From G963677445 sp963678275 (GTDB lineage Bacteria; Bacteroidota; Ignavibacteria; Ignavibacteriales; Melioribacteraceae): a stretch of 64,000 nucleotides of DNA. The notes below the pieces were generated by a model, which saw nothing but the letters and a program-made list of their open reading frames with translations, was not told the DNA's origin and did no database searches. The stretch spans positions 1,612,001-1,676,000 of the forward strand of contig OY782765.1 in the NCBI GenBank assembly GCA_963678275.1, in the 5' to 3' direction. A program made the translations under genes and the position numbers. Positions 26,735 through 34,443 of the stretch are shown in pieces (within the stretch, counting starts at the first letter, position 1; every line of letters starts with the position of its first letter).

Positions 26735-29140
26735 TTACTCTCCTCTTAGCTGTGCGTTAAATCTTTTCTTAATCATTTCAATAAGTTTTCTGAAATCTTT
26801 ATCTACTTCTTCGTCGGTCAATGTCCGGGCTTCATCATAGAACTCAAGCTCGAAGGCAAGGCTTTTTTTACCTTTTCCTAAACCTGACCCCTCAAAGATA
26901 TCGAATAACTTGATATTTTTCAATAGTTTAGATGATTCTGAACGAATTGCCTTAATAATTTCGCCCGAATCGGTGTTTTTACTGAAAATAAACGCGAAAT
27001 CCTTGATTATTTTTGGATATTTTAGTAATTCTTCGAATTTATTCTCACTTTTTTTAATTTCTTTCATTGCTGAAAGGCTAATATCAAAAAGAAAAATATC
27101 CTGTTTTATATCAAACTTTGCCGGAATATCGCCCGAAAGCTTTCCTCCGGTTCCTATAACCTGTTTTTTGAAGGTCATTTCAAAGCCATAATCGAAGAAA
27201 GATTTTTTCTCTGAAAAGCTCTCAATCCTTACCTTATCCGATATCTGCATATCTTCGGTAAAATCTTCAATCAATCCTTTCAGATCAAAGATGTCATAAT
27301 TTCGGGCATCGGCAAACCATTCTTTATCGGTATATTTTCCGGACAGACCCATAACCAGATGAGTTTCCTCAGAAAAATCAGAAAAATCTTTAATCTTATT
27401 ATCTGTTTTTTTATTAAAAATATTCCCTATCTCATAAAGAGCGAGATCATGTTCTCTTACTTTCAGATTTTTTCCGATAGTCCATAACATCCCCGGTATC
27501 AGAGATGTTCTCAGGTAAGCCATCTCAATGCTCTGGGGGTTGATTATTTTAATTCCCCGTCCGAAAAATGACGCGGTTTCTTCATTATGCAGTGAATTTG
27601 TCAGCGCTTCAAATAATCCCAGTGAATTAAGAACCGAACGGCTTCTTTCGGCAAGCTCAGTCTGATCTATCCTGTTCTCGAGAATATTCCAGATTCTTTC
27701 CACTCCCGGAATATTATTATATCCGTTTATTCTCGCAATTTCTTCTATTACATCTATTTCCCTTTCAATATCGGGCCTGAAAAGGGGAATTTCCACCAGA
27801 ACAGAATCATCCTCTCTGCTGCCGATTCCAAAATGAAGATCACTGCAGATCGATACAATTTTATCGGCGGGTATTTCAAATCCCATAATTCTGTTCACTC
27901 TGCTGAACCGGACCCTGATTTCTTTTCTTTTAAGCTTTTCGGGATACACATCCACAGCTTCATCGGCCACTTTTCCGCCGGCAACCTCCTCAAGAAGCTG
28001 AGCTACTCTTCGCGCCGCCCATAAGGTATTTTCCGGGTCCACTCCTCGCTCGAAACGGTAAGAAGCGTCGGTCGACATCCCTAAAATTTTGGCTGTTTTC
28101 CTTACGGATGAAGGATCAAAATAGGCGCTTTCAATCAGAACATTTTTTGTATCTTCAGTAACTTCACTGTTTTCACCACCCATAACACCGGCAATAGCCA
28201 CATTTCTTTCACCGTCGGCTATCATAAGAGCATCTGGGGGTAGTTTTCTCTCTTTCGAATCGAGAGTTACAAAGTCGGAATCATCACCTGCGTCGCGGAT
28301 AATGATTTTCTTCTCTCCAATCTGTTCCAGATCGAAGGCATGAATAGGCTGGCCGGTTTCATGAAGCACAAAGTTGGTAACATCCACAACATTATTTATC
28401 GGTCTTTGGCCAATAGCGGTCAGTCGTTTCTGCAGCCAGTCAGGTGAAGGAGCGATTTTTACATCCTTCACAACCAGTCCTACATACCTGGGACATCCGA
28501 TTCTGTTTTTTATCTCGATAGAAATTTCATTCTCAGATAAATAACCTGACGGTTTTGTATTAACTTCAGGTTTTTTAAATTCCCTGTTGAGCATAACCGC
28601 GAGATCGCGAGCAACACCGATATGGCTTAGAGCGTCAGGCCTGTTGGGTGTAATGGCAATATCAATTATTACATCATCATACCCGAGAACCCCGGCCAGC
28701 GGCGCGCCTGGTTCAAGTTTTTCATCAAGAACCATTATGCCGTCATGATTATCGCTAATTCCCAGCTCATCCTCGGCGCATATCATACCTGAGGAATGTT
28801 CGCCTCTTATCTTTGCTTTTTTAATTGTAAATCCGCCGTTGGGTATAACCGCGCCGACTTTGGCAAAAGCTACCTTTTGTCCTTCCGCGACATTGGGCGC
28901 GCCGCAGACGACATCAAAAATTTCCCGGCCGTCATCAACCTTGCACAATGAAAGTTTATCGGCATTGGGATGTTTTCCACATTCTGTCACATGCCCGACC
29001 ACGAAATTTTCAAGCATAGCGGCTTTATCAATTATCTCATCTACTTCAAGTCCGGCAATAGTTAATTTTTCTTCAATCTCTTCGACTGAAACACCATCCA
29101 GATCGACATATTCTTTCAGCCAGTTTAATGAAACTATCAA
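26735..29140 (-). CDS. pheT: Phenylalanyl-tRNA synthetase beta subunit
   Basis: The 801-residue protein has the expected order: N-terminal tRNA-binding OB fold (VVGHVTECGKHPNADKLSLCKVD, about 47-68), B3/B4 editing domain, B5 domain, and the C-terminal ferredoxin-like anticodon-binding (FDX-ACB) domain ending in DEEVDKDFRKLIEMIKKRF. It forms the alpha2-beta2 enzyme with PheS encoded 14 bases upstream. The order pheS-pheT-coiled coil-zapA suggests co-transcription. Confidence 0.97.
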   Translation of the reverse strand: MIVSLNWLKEYVDLDGVSVEEIEEKLTIAGLEVDEIIDKAAMLENFVVGHVTECGKHPNADKLSLCKVDDGREIFDVVCGAPNVAEGQKVAFAKVGAVIPNGGFTIKKAKIRGEHSSGMICAEDELGISDNHDGIMVLDEKLEPGAPLAGVLGYDDVIIDIAITPNRPDALSHIGVARDLAVMLNREFKKPEVNTKPSGYLSENEISIEIKNRIGCPRYVGLVVKDVKIAPSPDWLQKRLTAIGQRPINNVVDVTNFVLHETGQPIHAFDLEQIGEKKIIIRDAGDDSDFVTLDSKERKLPPDALMIADGERNVAIAGVMGGENSEVTEDTKNVLIESAYFDPSSVRKTAKILGMSTDASYRFERGVDPENTLWAARRVAQLLEEVAGGKVADEAVDVYPEKLKRKEIRVRFSRVNRIMGFEIPADKIVSICSDLHFGIGSREDDSVLVEIPLFRPDIEREIDVIEEIARINGYNNIPGVERIWNILENRIDQTELAERSRSVLNSLGLFEALTNSLHNEETASFFGRGIKIINPQSIEMAYLRTSLIPGMLWTIGKNLKVREHDLALYEIGNIFNKKTDNKIKDFSDFSEETHLVMGLSGKYTDKEWFADARNYDIFDLKGLIEDFTEDMQISDKVRIESFSEKKSFFDYGFEMTFKKQVIGTGGKLSGDIPAKFDIKQDIFLFDISLSAMKEIKKSENKFEELLKYPKIIKDFAFIFSKNTDSGEIIKAIRSESSKLLKNIKLFDIFEGSGLGKGKKSLAFELEFYDEARTLTDEEVDKDFRKLIEMIKKRFNAQLRGE

Positions 29141-29154
29141 TTTCTACTCCGAGG

Positions 29155-30144
29155 TTAAAATTGTTCCAGGAAACGTTTATCATTATCAAAAAATGTGCGG
29201 ATATCATTAATGCCATATTTTCTCATGGCAATTCTTTCAACCCCCATACCAAACGCGTAGCCGGTATATTCTTCAGGATCAATATCGACATTTTTTAATA
29301 CATTCGGGTCAACCATACCGCAACCCATAATTTCCAGCCATCTTCCGCTCTTCCCTTTCGGCTGCCACCAGATATCCACTTCGGCGCTCGGTTCGGTAAA
29401 GGGGAAAAAACTTGGACGGAAACGGTATTTAACATCTTCACCGAAAAACTTCCTTACGAAAAAGAGAATCGTTCCTTTTAGTTCGGCAAAACTAACATCC
29501 CGATCGACATAAAGACCTTCAACCTGGTGAAACAGACAATAAGATTTCATGCTTATCGCTTCATTCCTGTAAACCTTGCCGGGCATAATAGCTCTGAGCG
29601 GCGGCTGTTTTTCTTTCATCAGCCTTACCTGAACAGGTGAAGTGTGGGTGCGCATCAGAAAATCTTCCGTAATAAAGTAGGTATCCTGCATATCCCTCGC
29701 CGGATGATCGGGGGGAAAATTAAGCATTTCAAAATTGTAATAATCGGATTCCAGCTCAGGTCCGTCATAAACTGAAAATCCAAGGTCTTTAAAGATCGCC
29801 TTGATTTCATTCAATGTCTGAATCAGAATATGACGGCTCCCCACCTTTCTTCTTCTGCCGGGGAGACTAAGATCGATATAATTTTCAAAAGCATTCTGAT
29901 CGGCGGAAAGTTTTTCTTTCAGCTCATCAAATTTCTTCTGACATTTCCCTTTGTTTATGTTAAGAAGTTTTCCGATGGCGGGTCTCTCTTCTTTGGGCAG
30001 AGTTTTGAATTCATCAAAAAGAAGTGTAAATTCTCCTTTTTTACCGAACCAGGCAATTCTGAATTCCTCCAGCCCTTTAAGATCGCCTATATTAACAATA
30101 CTCTTTTCAAACTCTTCGACAGCATCAATAATTTTTGTTTGCAT
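29155..30144 (-). CDS. pheS: Phenylalanyl-tRNA synthetase alpha subunit
   Basis: The 329-residue class II catalytic subunit has an N-terminal coiled coil, motif 2 region around VYRNEAISMKSYCLFHQVEG and motif 3 GMGVERIAMRKYGI, followed by DIRTFFDND. It charges tRNA(Phe). It sits after a strong hairpin terminator that closes the ribosomal-protein operon, comparable in place to the attenuator before pheST in E. coli. Confidence 0.97.
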   Translation of the reverse strand: MQTKIIDAVEEFEKSIVNIGDLKGLEEFRIAWFGKKGEFTLLFDEFKTLPKEERPAIGKLLNINKGKCQKKFDELKEKLSADQNAFENYIDLSLPGRRRKVGSRHILIQTLNEIKAIFKDLGFSVYDGPELESDYYNFEMLNFPPDHPARDMQDTYFITEDFLMRTHTSPVQVRLMKEKQPPLRAIMPGKVYRNEAISMKSYCLFHQVEGLYVDRDVSFAELKGTILFFVRKFFGEDVKYRFRPSFFPFTEPSAEVDIWWQPKGKSGRWLEIMGCGMVDPNVLKNVDIDPEEYTGYAFGMGVERIAMRKYGINDIRTFFDNDKRFLEQF

Positions 30145-30166
30145 GGCTATACGTCGTTTTAAAATT

Positions 30167-30218
30167 TAAAAAAATACCCTTTTGAAATTTTAAATAATAT
30201 AAAAATTTCCAAAGGGTA
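30167..30218 (-). terminator. Hairpin terminator between rplT and pheS (possible attenuator)
   Basis: The inverted repeat ACCCTTTGGAAATTTT (30202-30217) and AAAATTTCAAAAGGGT (30176-30191) forms a long stem followed on the minus strand by seven T. It ends the thrS-infC-rpmI-rplT unit but lies only 22 bases before the pheS start, so partial read-through could feed pheST. I see no short Phe-rich leader peptide in the gap. Confidence 0.85.
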
Positions 30219-30226
30219 GAAAAAAA

Positions 30227-30574
30227 TCAGTTTATGGCAAACTTCACGATTTCATCAAAAACAGCGGGATTTTCAGTAGCAATGCTCGCGAGCATTTTTC
30301 TATTCATTTTAATCCCTTTTTCATTTAACGCGTAAATGAATTTAGAATAATTGATGTCATGTTTCCTGACAGCAGCATTTATCCTGACAATCCAGAGGCT
30401 TCTGAATGTACGTTTTTTGAGTTTTCGGTCCCTGTATGCATGCTGCAAGCCTTTTTCAACACCGGTTTTCGCGATGGTGTAAACTTTGCTGCGGGCTCCG
30501 AAAGCCCCTTTCGCAAGTTTCAGTATTTTTTTTCTTCTTTTCCTCGACGCAACATTATTTTTCGTTCTTGGCAT
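30227..30574 (-). CDS. rplT: 50S ribosomal protein L20
   Basis: The 115-residue basic protein matches L20: RTKNNVASRKRRKKILKLAK at the N terminus, 'FRSLWIVRINAAVRKHDINY' in the middle. It is an early 23S rRNA-binding assembly protein. In other bacteria it represses its own operon, and the order infC-rpmI-rplT here is the classical one. Confidence 0.98.
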   Translation of the reverse strand: MPRTKNNVASRKRRKKILKLAKGAFGARSKVYTIAKTGVEKGLQHAYRDRKLKKRTFRSLWIVRINAAVRKHDINYSKFIYALNEKGIKMNRKMLASIATENPAVFDEIVKFAIN

Positions 30575-30588
30575 TACTCAAATCCTCA

Positions 30589-30783
30589 TCATTTTTGGAT
30601 CATAATTTTTACACGTTTCGAATCTGAATCGGCAACAAGAGTAGCTTTCCTAAGGTTTCTTTTCCTCTTTGTTGACTTTTTGGTCAGAATATGAGCTCTG
30701 TAAGCTTTATTCCTTTTTATTTTCCCGCTGCCGGTAACTTTGAAGGTCTTCGCAGCCCCTCGGTTGCTTTTCATTTTTGGCAT
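30589..30783 (-). CDS. rpmI: 50S ribosomal protein L35
   Basis: The 64-residue, strongly basic protein begins MPKMKSNRGAAKTFKVTGSG and contains KRNKAYRAHILTKKSTKRKR, the L35 signature. It lies between infC and rplT with short gaps on both sides. Confidence 0.98.
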   Translation of the reverse strand: MPKMKSNRGAAKTFKVTGSGKIKRNKAYRAHILTKKSTKRKRNLRKATLVADSDSKRVKIMIQK

Positions 30784-30802
30784 AATAAAATCCTGTTGTA
30801 AT

Positions 30803-31330
30803 TTATTTTTTCTTTTTCATTTTTGTCGGCGCTAAAATGGTATGCATGGTCCTGCCTTCAAACTTTGTTTTCTGCTCCACTTTGGCGACATCTTCCATAC
30901 GTTCAATAAATTTATTTATAAGTTTCTCGCCATGTTCTTTATACGCGAGTTCACGGCCTTTAAAGATAACAGAAACTTTCACTTTATTACCATCTTCAAC
31001 AAAACCCATAGCATGCCTTACCTTAAAGTCGAAATCATGCGTATCGGTATTGGGGTGCAATCTGATTTCTTTCAAAACAGTTACATGCTGTTTTTTCTTC
31101 TGCATCTTTTCCCGTTTTTGCTGCTCATAGGTAAATTTACCATAATCAATAATTTTGCACACGGGTGGTTTTGCCTGTGGCGCTATTTCAACCAGATCAA
31201 GCTCTGCTTCATCTGCTCTTTTCTGAGCTTCCTTTATGTGCAAAACCCCAAGCTGCTTCCCGTCGGGCGCTATTACCCTTACCTCAGGAGTCCTGATCTC
31301 TCTATTAATACGGTATTTCTGTTGAGCGAT
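30803..31330 (-). CDS. infC: Translation initiation factor IF-3 with ATC start codon
   Basis: IF-3 controls start-codon and initiator-tRNA selection on the 30S subunit. The C-terminal domain (EIRLHPNTDTHDFDFK) and linker (AELDLVEIAPQAKPPVCKI) are clear. The first conventional start codon, TTG at 31243, would cut off the conserved N-terminal segment RINREIRTPEVRVIAPDGKQ. Extending upstream gives MAQQKYRINREIR from an ATC at 31330, preceded by AGGTGAGG at six bases and by an in-frame stop, for 175 residues, the normal length. IF-3 genes are known for starting at AUU or AUC as part of autoregulation, so this reading is strongly favoured. Confidence 0.9.
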   Translation of the reverse strand: MAQQKYRINREIRTPEVRVIAPDGKQLGVLHIKEAQKRADEAELDLVEIAPQAKPPVCKIIDYGKFTYEQQKREKMQKKKQHVTVLKEIRLHPNTDTHDFDFKVRHAMGFVEDGNKVKVSVIFKGRELAYKEHGEKLINKFIERMEDVAKVEQKTKFEGRTMHTILAPTKMKKKK

Positions 31331-31342
31331 ATGTTACCTCAC

Positions 31343-33274
31343 CTAAATGTTAGAAACTTTATTATTTATTTCGTTTAGAATTCCTTCCAAAAACTGATCA
31401 AGAGTTTTTACCCCCTGATCTCCTTCTTTATGTTTTCTTACAGATACTGTGCCGGCTTCTTCTTCCTTTTCTCCGACAATCAGCATATAAGGAACTTTAT
31501 TAACTTCCCAGTCCCTTATTTTAAACCCGATTTTCTCATTCCTTTTATCTAATTCGGCAAAAATGCCATTCTTTTTCAGCTCATCAAACACCTTGCCGGC
31601 ATAATCAAAATATTTCTGCGATACCGGTACAACGGCAACCTGAACAGGTGCGAGCCACATCGGGAAATCACCGCCGAAATGTTCTATCAGAACACCCATA
31701 AACCTTTCTATTGAACCAAGCAGCGCCCGGTGAACCATAAACGGCCTGTGTTCTTTGCCATCCTCACCGATATATTTCATATCAAATCTTTCAGGAAGAT
31801 TAAAATCGAACTGAATGGTGCTCATCTGCCATTCACGGTTAAGAGCATCCCTGACTTTTATATCGATTTTTGGTCCGTAAAAAGCTCCGCCCCCTTCATC
31901 GAGTTTATAATCGAGCCCTTCACTTCTCAGGGCATTCTTCAATGATTCAGTAGCTTTATCCCAGATAGCGTCGTCGCCGACAGCTTTATCGGGGCGGGTT
32001 GAAACATAGAAGGTCAGATTTTCGAATCCGAAAGATTTCCACATAAAAAGTGAAAAACGGAGCACTTCGATAATCTCATCTTCAATTTGTTCCTGGGCGC
32101 AGAATATATGGGCGTCATCCTGGGTAAATCCTCTTACTCTCAGAAGACCATGAAGCACGCCGCTTTTTTCAAACCTGTAAACGGTGCCAAGCTCAGCCCA
32201 TCTTAAAGGCAGGTCTCTATAGGAACGAAGATGACTTTTATATATAAGTATATGAAAAGGACAATTCATTGGTTTAAGAAAATAGTCCTGCTCATCGATG
32301 CTCATCGGTGAGAACATATTTTCCTTGAAGTTGCTTAGATGGCCGCTTGTTTCCCAAAGCCAGCTTTTGCCTATATGTGGTGAATAAAGCAGATCATAAC
32401 CATTTTTAGTATGGGCGTCTTTCCAGAAATCTTCAATGGTGTTGCGGATTCTCGCTCCTTTGGGATGCCAGTATATTAAACCGGCTCCGGCCTCTTCATG
32501 AATGCTGAACAGGTCGAGCTGCTTTCCAAGTTTACGGTGATCTCTCCTTTTAGCTTCCTCAAGCATTTCTATATGTTCATCGAGCATCTTTTTCTTGGGG
32601 AATGAAATGCCGTAAATTCTCTGCATCTGTTTGTTTTTTTCATCACCCCGCCAGTAAGAACCTGAAACACTCAGAAGCTTAACATATTTAATTTTACCGG
32701 TATCGGCCAGGTGAGGGCCTGTGCAGAGGTCTGTAAAAGCTCCCTCTTCATAAAAACTGATAACTTCGGATGATTCATCAAGCTCGGAAATAATTTCCTG
32801 CTTATACTCATCCCCTTTTTCAGTAAAATAATCAAGAGCTTCTTTTTTTGAAAGCTCACGCCTTTTATATGGAGCTGCCGTTTTGGCAATCTCATACATT
32901 TTCTTTTCAATCTTTTCGAGGTCTTCTTCTGTAAGACGGGTATCGATATCAAAATCATAATAAAAACCGGTGTCAATAGCCGGACCGACGCCGAACTTCG
33001 CTTCAGGATAAAGTTCCTGAATGGCATGGGCCATCAAGTGTGAAGTGCTGTGCCAGTATGTATGTTTTCCTTCATCATCCCTGAATGTGAATATCTGGAG
33101 GTCCGAATCTTCATCGATTTTTGTATCCAGATCTTTTTCTGCTCCATTGACTTTGGCGATAATAGCATCGGATGCTAATCTGCCTGAGATTGATTTAGCA
33201 ATCTCAAAAACGGTTACCCCTTTATCATACTCTCTTACAGAGCCGTCGGGCAAAGTAATTTTAATCTGTTCCAT
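31343..33274 (-). CDS. thrS: Threonyl-tRNA synthetase
   Basis: The 643-residue enzyme shows the full order: TGS domain (1-62), editing domain with HSTSHLMAHAIQ and the TGPHL/'CTGPHLADTG' region, class II core with zinc-binding PMNCPFHILIY, and the C-terminal anticodon-binding domain. It charges tRNA(Thr) and removes mischarged serine. Two tRNA genes lie just upstream on the same strand and may share the transcript. Its stop overlaps the region of the infC Shine-Dalgarno sequence. Confidence 0.98.
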   Translation of the reverse strand: MEQIKITLPDGSVREYDKGVTVFEIAKSISGRLASDAIIAKVNGAEKDLDTKIDEDSDLQIFTFRDDEGKHTYWHSTSHLMAHAIQELYPEAKFGVGPAIDTGFYYDFDIDTRLTEEDLEKIEKKMYEIAKTAAPYKRRELSKKEALDYFTEKGDEYKQEIISELDESSEVISFYEEGAFTDLCTGPHLADTGKIKYVKLLSVSGSYWRGDEKNKQMQRIYGISFPKKKMLDEHIEMLEEAKRRDHRKLGKQLDLFSIHEEAGAGLIYWHPKGARIRNTIEDFWKDAHTKNGYDLLYSPHIGKSWLWETSGHLSNFKENMFSPMSIDEQDYFLKPMNCPFHILIYKSHLRSYRDLPLRWAELGTVYRFEKSGVLHGLLRVRGFTQDDAHIFCAQEQIEDEIIEVLRFSLFMWKSFGFENLTFYVSTRPDKAVGDDAIWDKATESLKNALRSEGLDYKLDEGGGAFYGPKIDIKVRDALNREWQMSTIQFDFNLPERFDMKYIGEDGKEHRPFMVHRALLGSIERFMGVLIEHFGGDFPMWLAPVQVAVVPVSQKYFDYAGKVFDELKKNGIFAELDKRNEKIGFKIRDWEVNKVPYMLIVGEKEEEAGTVSVRKHKEGDQGVKTLDQFLEGILNEINNKVSNI

Positions 33275-33322
33275 AATTCCAGTACTTTAAAAAAAAACGG
33301 ATTTTACTCCGGATTCAATTAG

Positions 33323-33396
33323 TGGGTTCTAGAGGATTCGAACCTCTGACCTTCTGCACGTCAAGCAGACGCTCTAACCAACTGAGCTAAGAACCC
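33323..33396 (-). tRNA. tRNA-Val (GAC)
   Basis: A 74-nucleotide cloverleaf with acceptor GGGTTCT/AGAACCC, D arm GCTC/GAGC, anticodon stem TCTGC/GCAGA around loop TTGACGT (anticodon GAC), T arm AGAGG-TTCGAAT-CCTCT and discriminator A. CCA is not encoded. Seven bases separate it from the tRNA-Leu gene. Confidence 0.96.
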
Positions 33397-33403
33397 TGTT
33401 TTG

Positions 33404-33489
33404 TACCGAGGGCCGGGCTCGAACCGGCACGGGAGAAAACTCCCACAGGATTTTAAGTCCTGTGCGTCTACCAATTCCGCCACCCCGGC
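33404..33489 (-). tRNA. tRNA-Leu (TAA)
   Basis: An 86-nucleotide class II tRNA with acceptor GCCGGGG/CCTCGGT (one G-T pair), the leucine D-loop GGAATTGGTAGAC, anticodon stem CAGGA/TCCTG with loop CTTAAAA (anticodon TAA), a long variable arm and T arm GCCGG-TTCGAGC-CCGGC. CCA is not encoded. Confidence 0.96.
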
Positions 33490-33501
33490 AAAAACGAATC
33501 A

Positions 33502-33532
33502 CAAATATATGGCTTTTATTCATCTTTTGCAA
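33502..33532 (-). promoter_or_regulatory. Bacteroidota-type promoter for the tRNA-Leu/tRNA-Val (thrS) transcript
   Basis: On the minus strand TTG (33532-33530) is followed after 20 bases by TATATTTG (33509-33502), an exact match to the Bacteroidota -7 consensus TAnnTTTG. The predicted start point is a few bases before the tRNA-Leu 5' end at 33489. Confidence 0.85.
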
Positions 33533-34191
33533 TTATTTTAACTTTGTAATTACAAATAATTTAAGAGCTTCCGCCATAGGATTAAACAAAAGCTGTAAGT
33601 GATTTTTACTATCTCTTATTTGCGCTGATATTCGGGGCAGTCCAATTGTCCCCTTCGCGCGACACTCCGCCGGTTTCATTTCGCAAATCGCCAAATTAAC
33701 CACTCCGTTTTTTCTCTTTTCCTGAGATGATCCACCGTAGTCATCCCCCGTCTTCAAAGAAGAACACTTTGAATCCACCCCCTCTGCCTCCGGCATCCCA
33801 ATGGGGCGGCGGGGGAAATTCGGATACTCCGGGCAGTCGACTGTCAGGACCGGTAAAAGTGGCAACTTTTTTTCAGTCCTGACAAGTCGACAATGTCCCC
33901 CTTTGGAGGGGGTGGCAATGAAGCGCCTTTCTTCATTGACGGGGGAGGACTCAACCTTGAGCAACACGCCAACGGCTTCATTTCGTTAAACACCAAGTAC
34001 ACCACTCCAATTTTTTCGGTTTGACTGAGATGATCCACCGTAGTCCTCCCCCGTCTTCAAAGAAGGACACTTTGAATCCACCCCCTCCGGAGGGGGACAT
34101 CGGGAAACTCCAGGCAATCGATAATTTCCCCGACAGGGGGTGAAGCTGAAAGCTTATCACTAATTTTTTTCTTGAAGTTTAAACAAAAATA
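33533..34191. repeat. Non-coding region with a direct duplication and G/C-rich palindromes
   Basis: A segment of about 115 bases occurs twice, at about 33671-33785 and 33973-34088 (302-base offset). Both copies share 'TTCATTTCG', 'ACCACTCC', TGAGATGATCCACCGTAGTC and GTCTTCAAAGAAG followed by CACTTTGAATCCACCCCCTC. Around them are short inverted runs such as TCCCCCTTTGGAGGGGG. The frames crossing it (for example 33533-33967 minus) have biased, motif-free translations and change with each copy, so I read this as dispersed repeat debris, not genes. Confidence 0.7.
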
Positions 34192-34222
34192 TTGATTTCA
34201 TAAAAAATAAGTGTTAATTTTG
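34192..34222 (+). promoter_or_regulatory. Bacteroidota-type promoter for the CAT-anticodon tRNA
   Basis: TTG (34192-34194), 20 bases, then TAATTTTG (34215-34222), an exact TAnnTTTG match. The predicted start lies just before the tRNA 5' end at 34237. Confidence 0.85.
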
Positions 34223-34236
34223 TGTTCTACATTTTT

Positions 34237-34310
34237 GGGCTTGTAGCTCAGTCGGTTAGAGCATCTGACTCATAATCAGAGGGTCCGGGGTTCGAATCCC
34301 TGCGGGCCCA
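34237..34310 (+). tRNA. tRNA with CAT anticodon (elongator Met or Ile2)
   Basis: A 74-nucleotide cloverleaf with acceptor GGGCTTG/CGGGCCC, D arm GCTC/GAGC, anticodon stem TCTGA/TCAGA with loop CTCATAA (anticodon CAT), T arm GGGG-TTCGAAT-CCCT and discriminator A. It is not the initiator, since position 1 pairs with 72. The body resembles tRNA-Ile(GAT), so it may be the lysidine-modified Ile2 that reads AUA rather than elongator Met. Sequence alone does not decide. Confidence 0.93.
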
Positions 34311-34314
34311 CCCT

Positions 34315-34343
34315 CAAAACCCCGCATTAGCGGGGTTTTTTTA
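34315..34343 (+). terminator. Intrinsic terminator of the CAT-anticodon tRNA
   Basis: Stem CCCCGC/GCGGGG (34320-34325 with 34330-34335), four-base loop ATTA, then seven T. It starts ten bases after the tRNA. Confidence 0.93.
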
Positions 34344-34345
34344 TT

Positions 34346-34371
34346 GTAGGACAGATTTGCAATCTGTCCTA
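34346..34371. repeat. Solitary GGACAG palindrome (REP-like)
   Basis: AGGACAGATT-TGC-AATCTGTCCT (34348-34370) is a near-perfect palindrome identical to the first palindrome of the tandem array at 61591-62386, with the same TGT flank on the left. It lies directly after the tRNA terminator. Confidence 0.85.
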
Positions 34372-34443
34372 AATATGTTCATCAACCTACCCTCTCATTA
34401 ACAGACTCCCCCTCGAACGCGACGTACATCTCTCCCCTCAAAC

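Noticed and set aside
33533..33967. Reading frame of 144 codons on the minus strand
   Set aside because: It crosses the duplicated non-coding unit and G-rich palindromes, its translation is motif-free, and parallel frames appear in the second copy; also the tRNA-Leu promoter lies at its 3' end.
34026..34095. CTGAGATGATCC resembling part of a TPP riboswitch
   Set aside because: The same words occur in both copies of a dispersed repeat, the second conserved TPP arm is missing and no thiamin gene follows.
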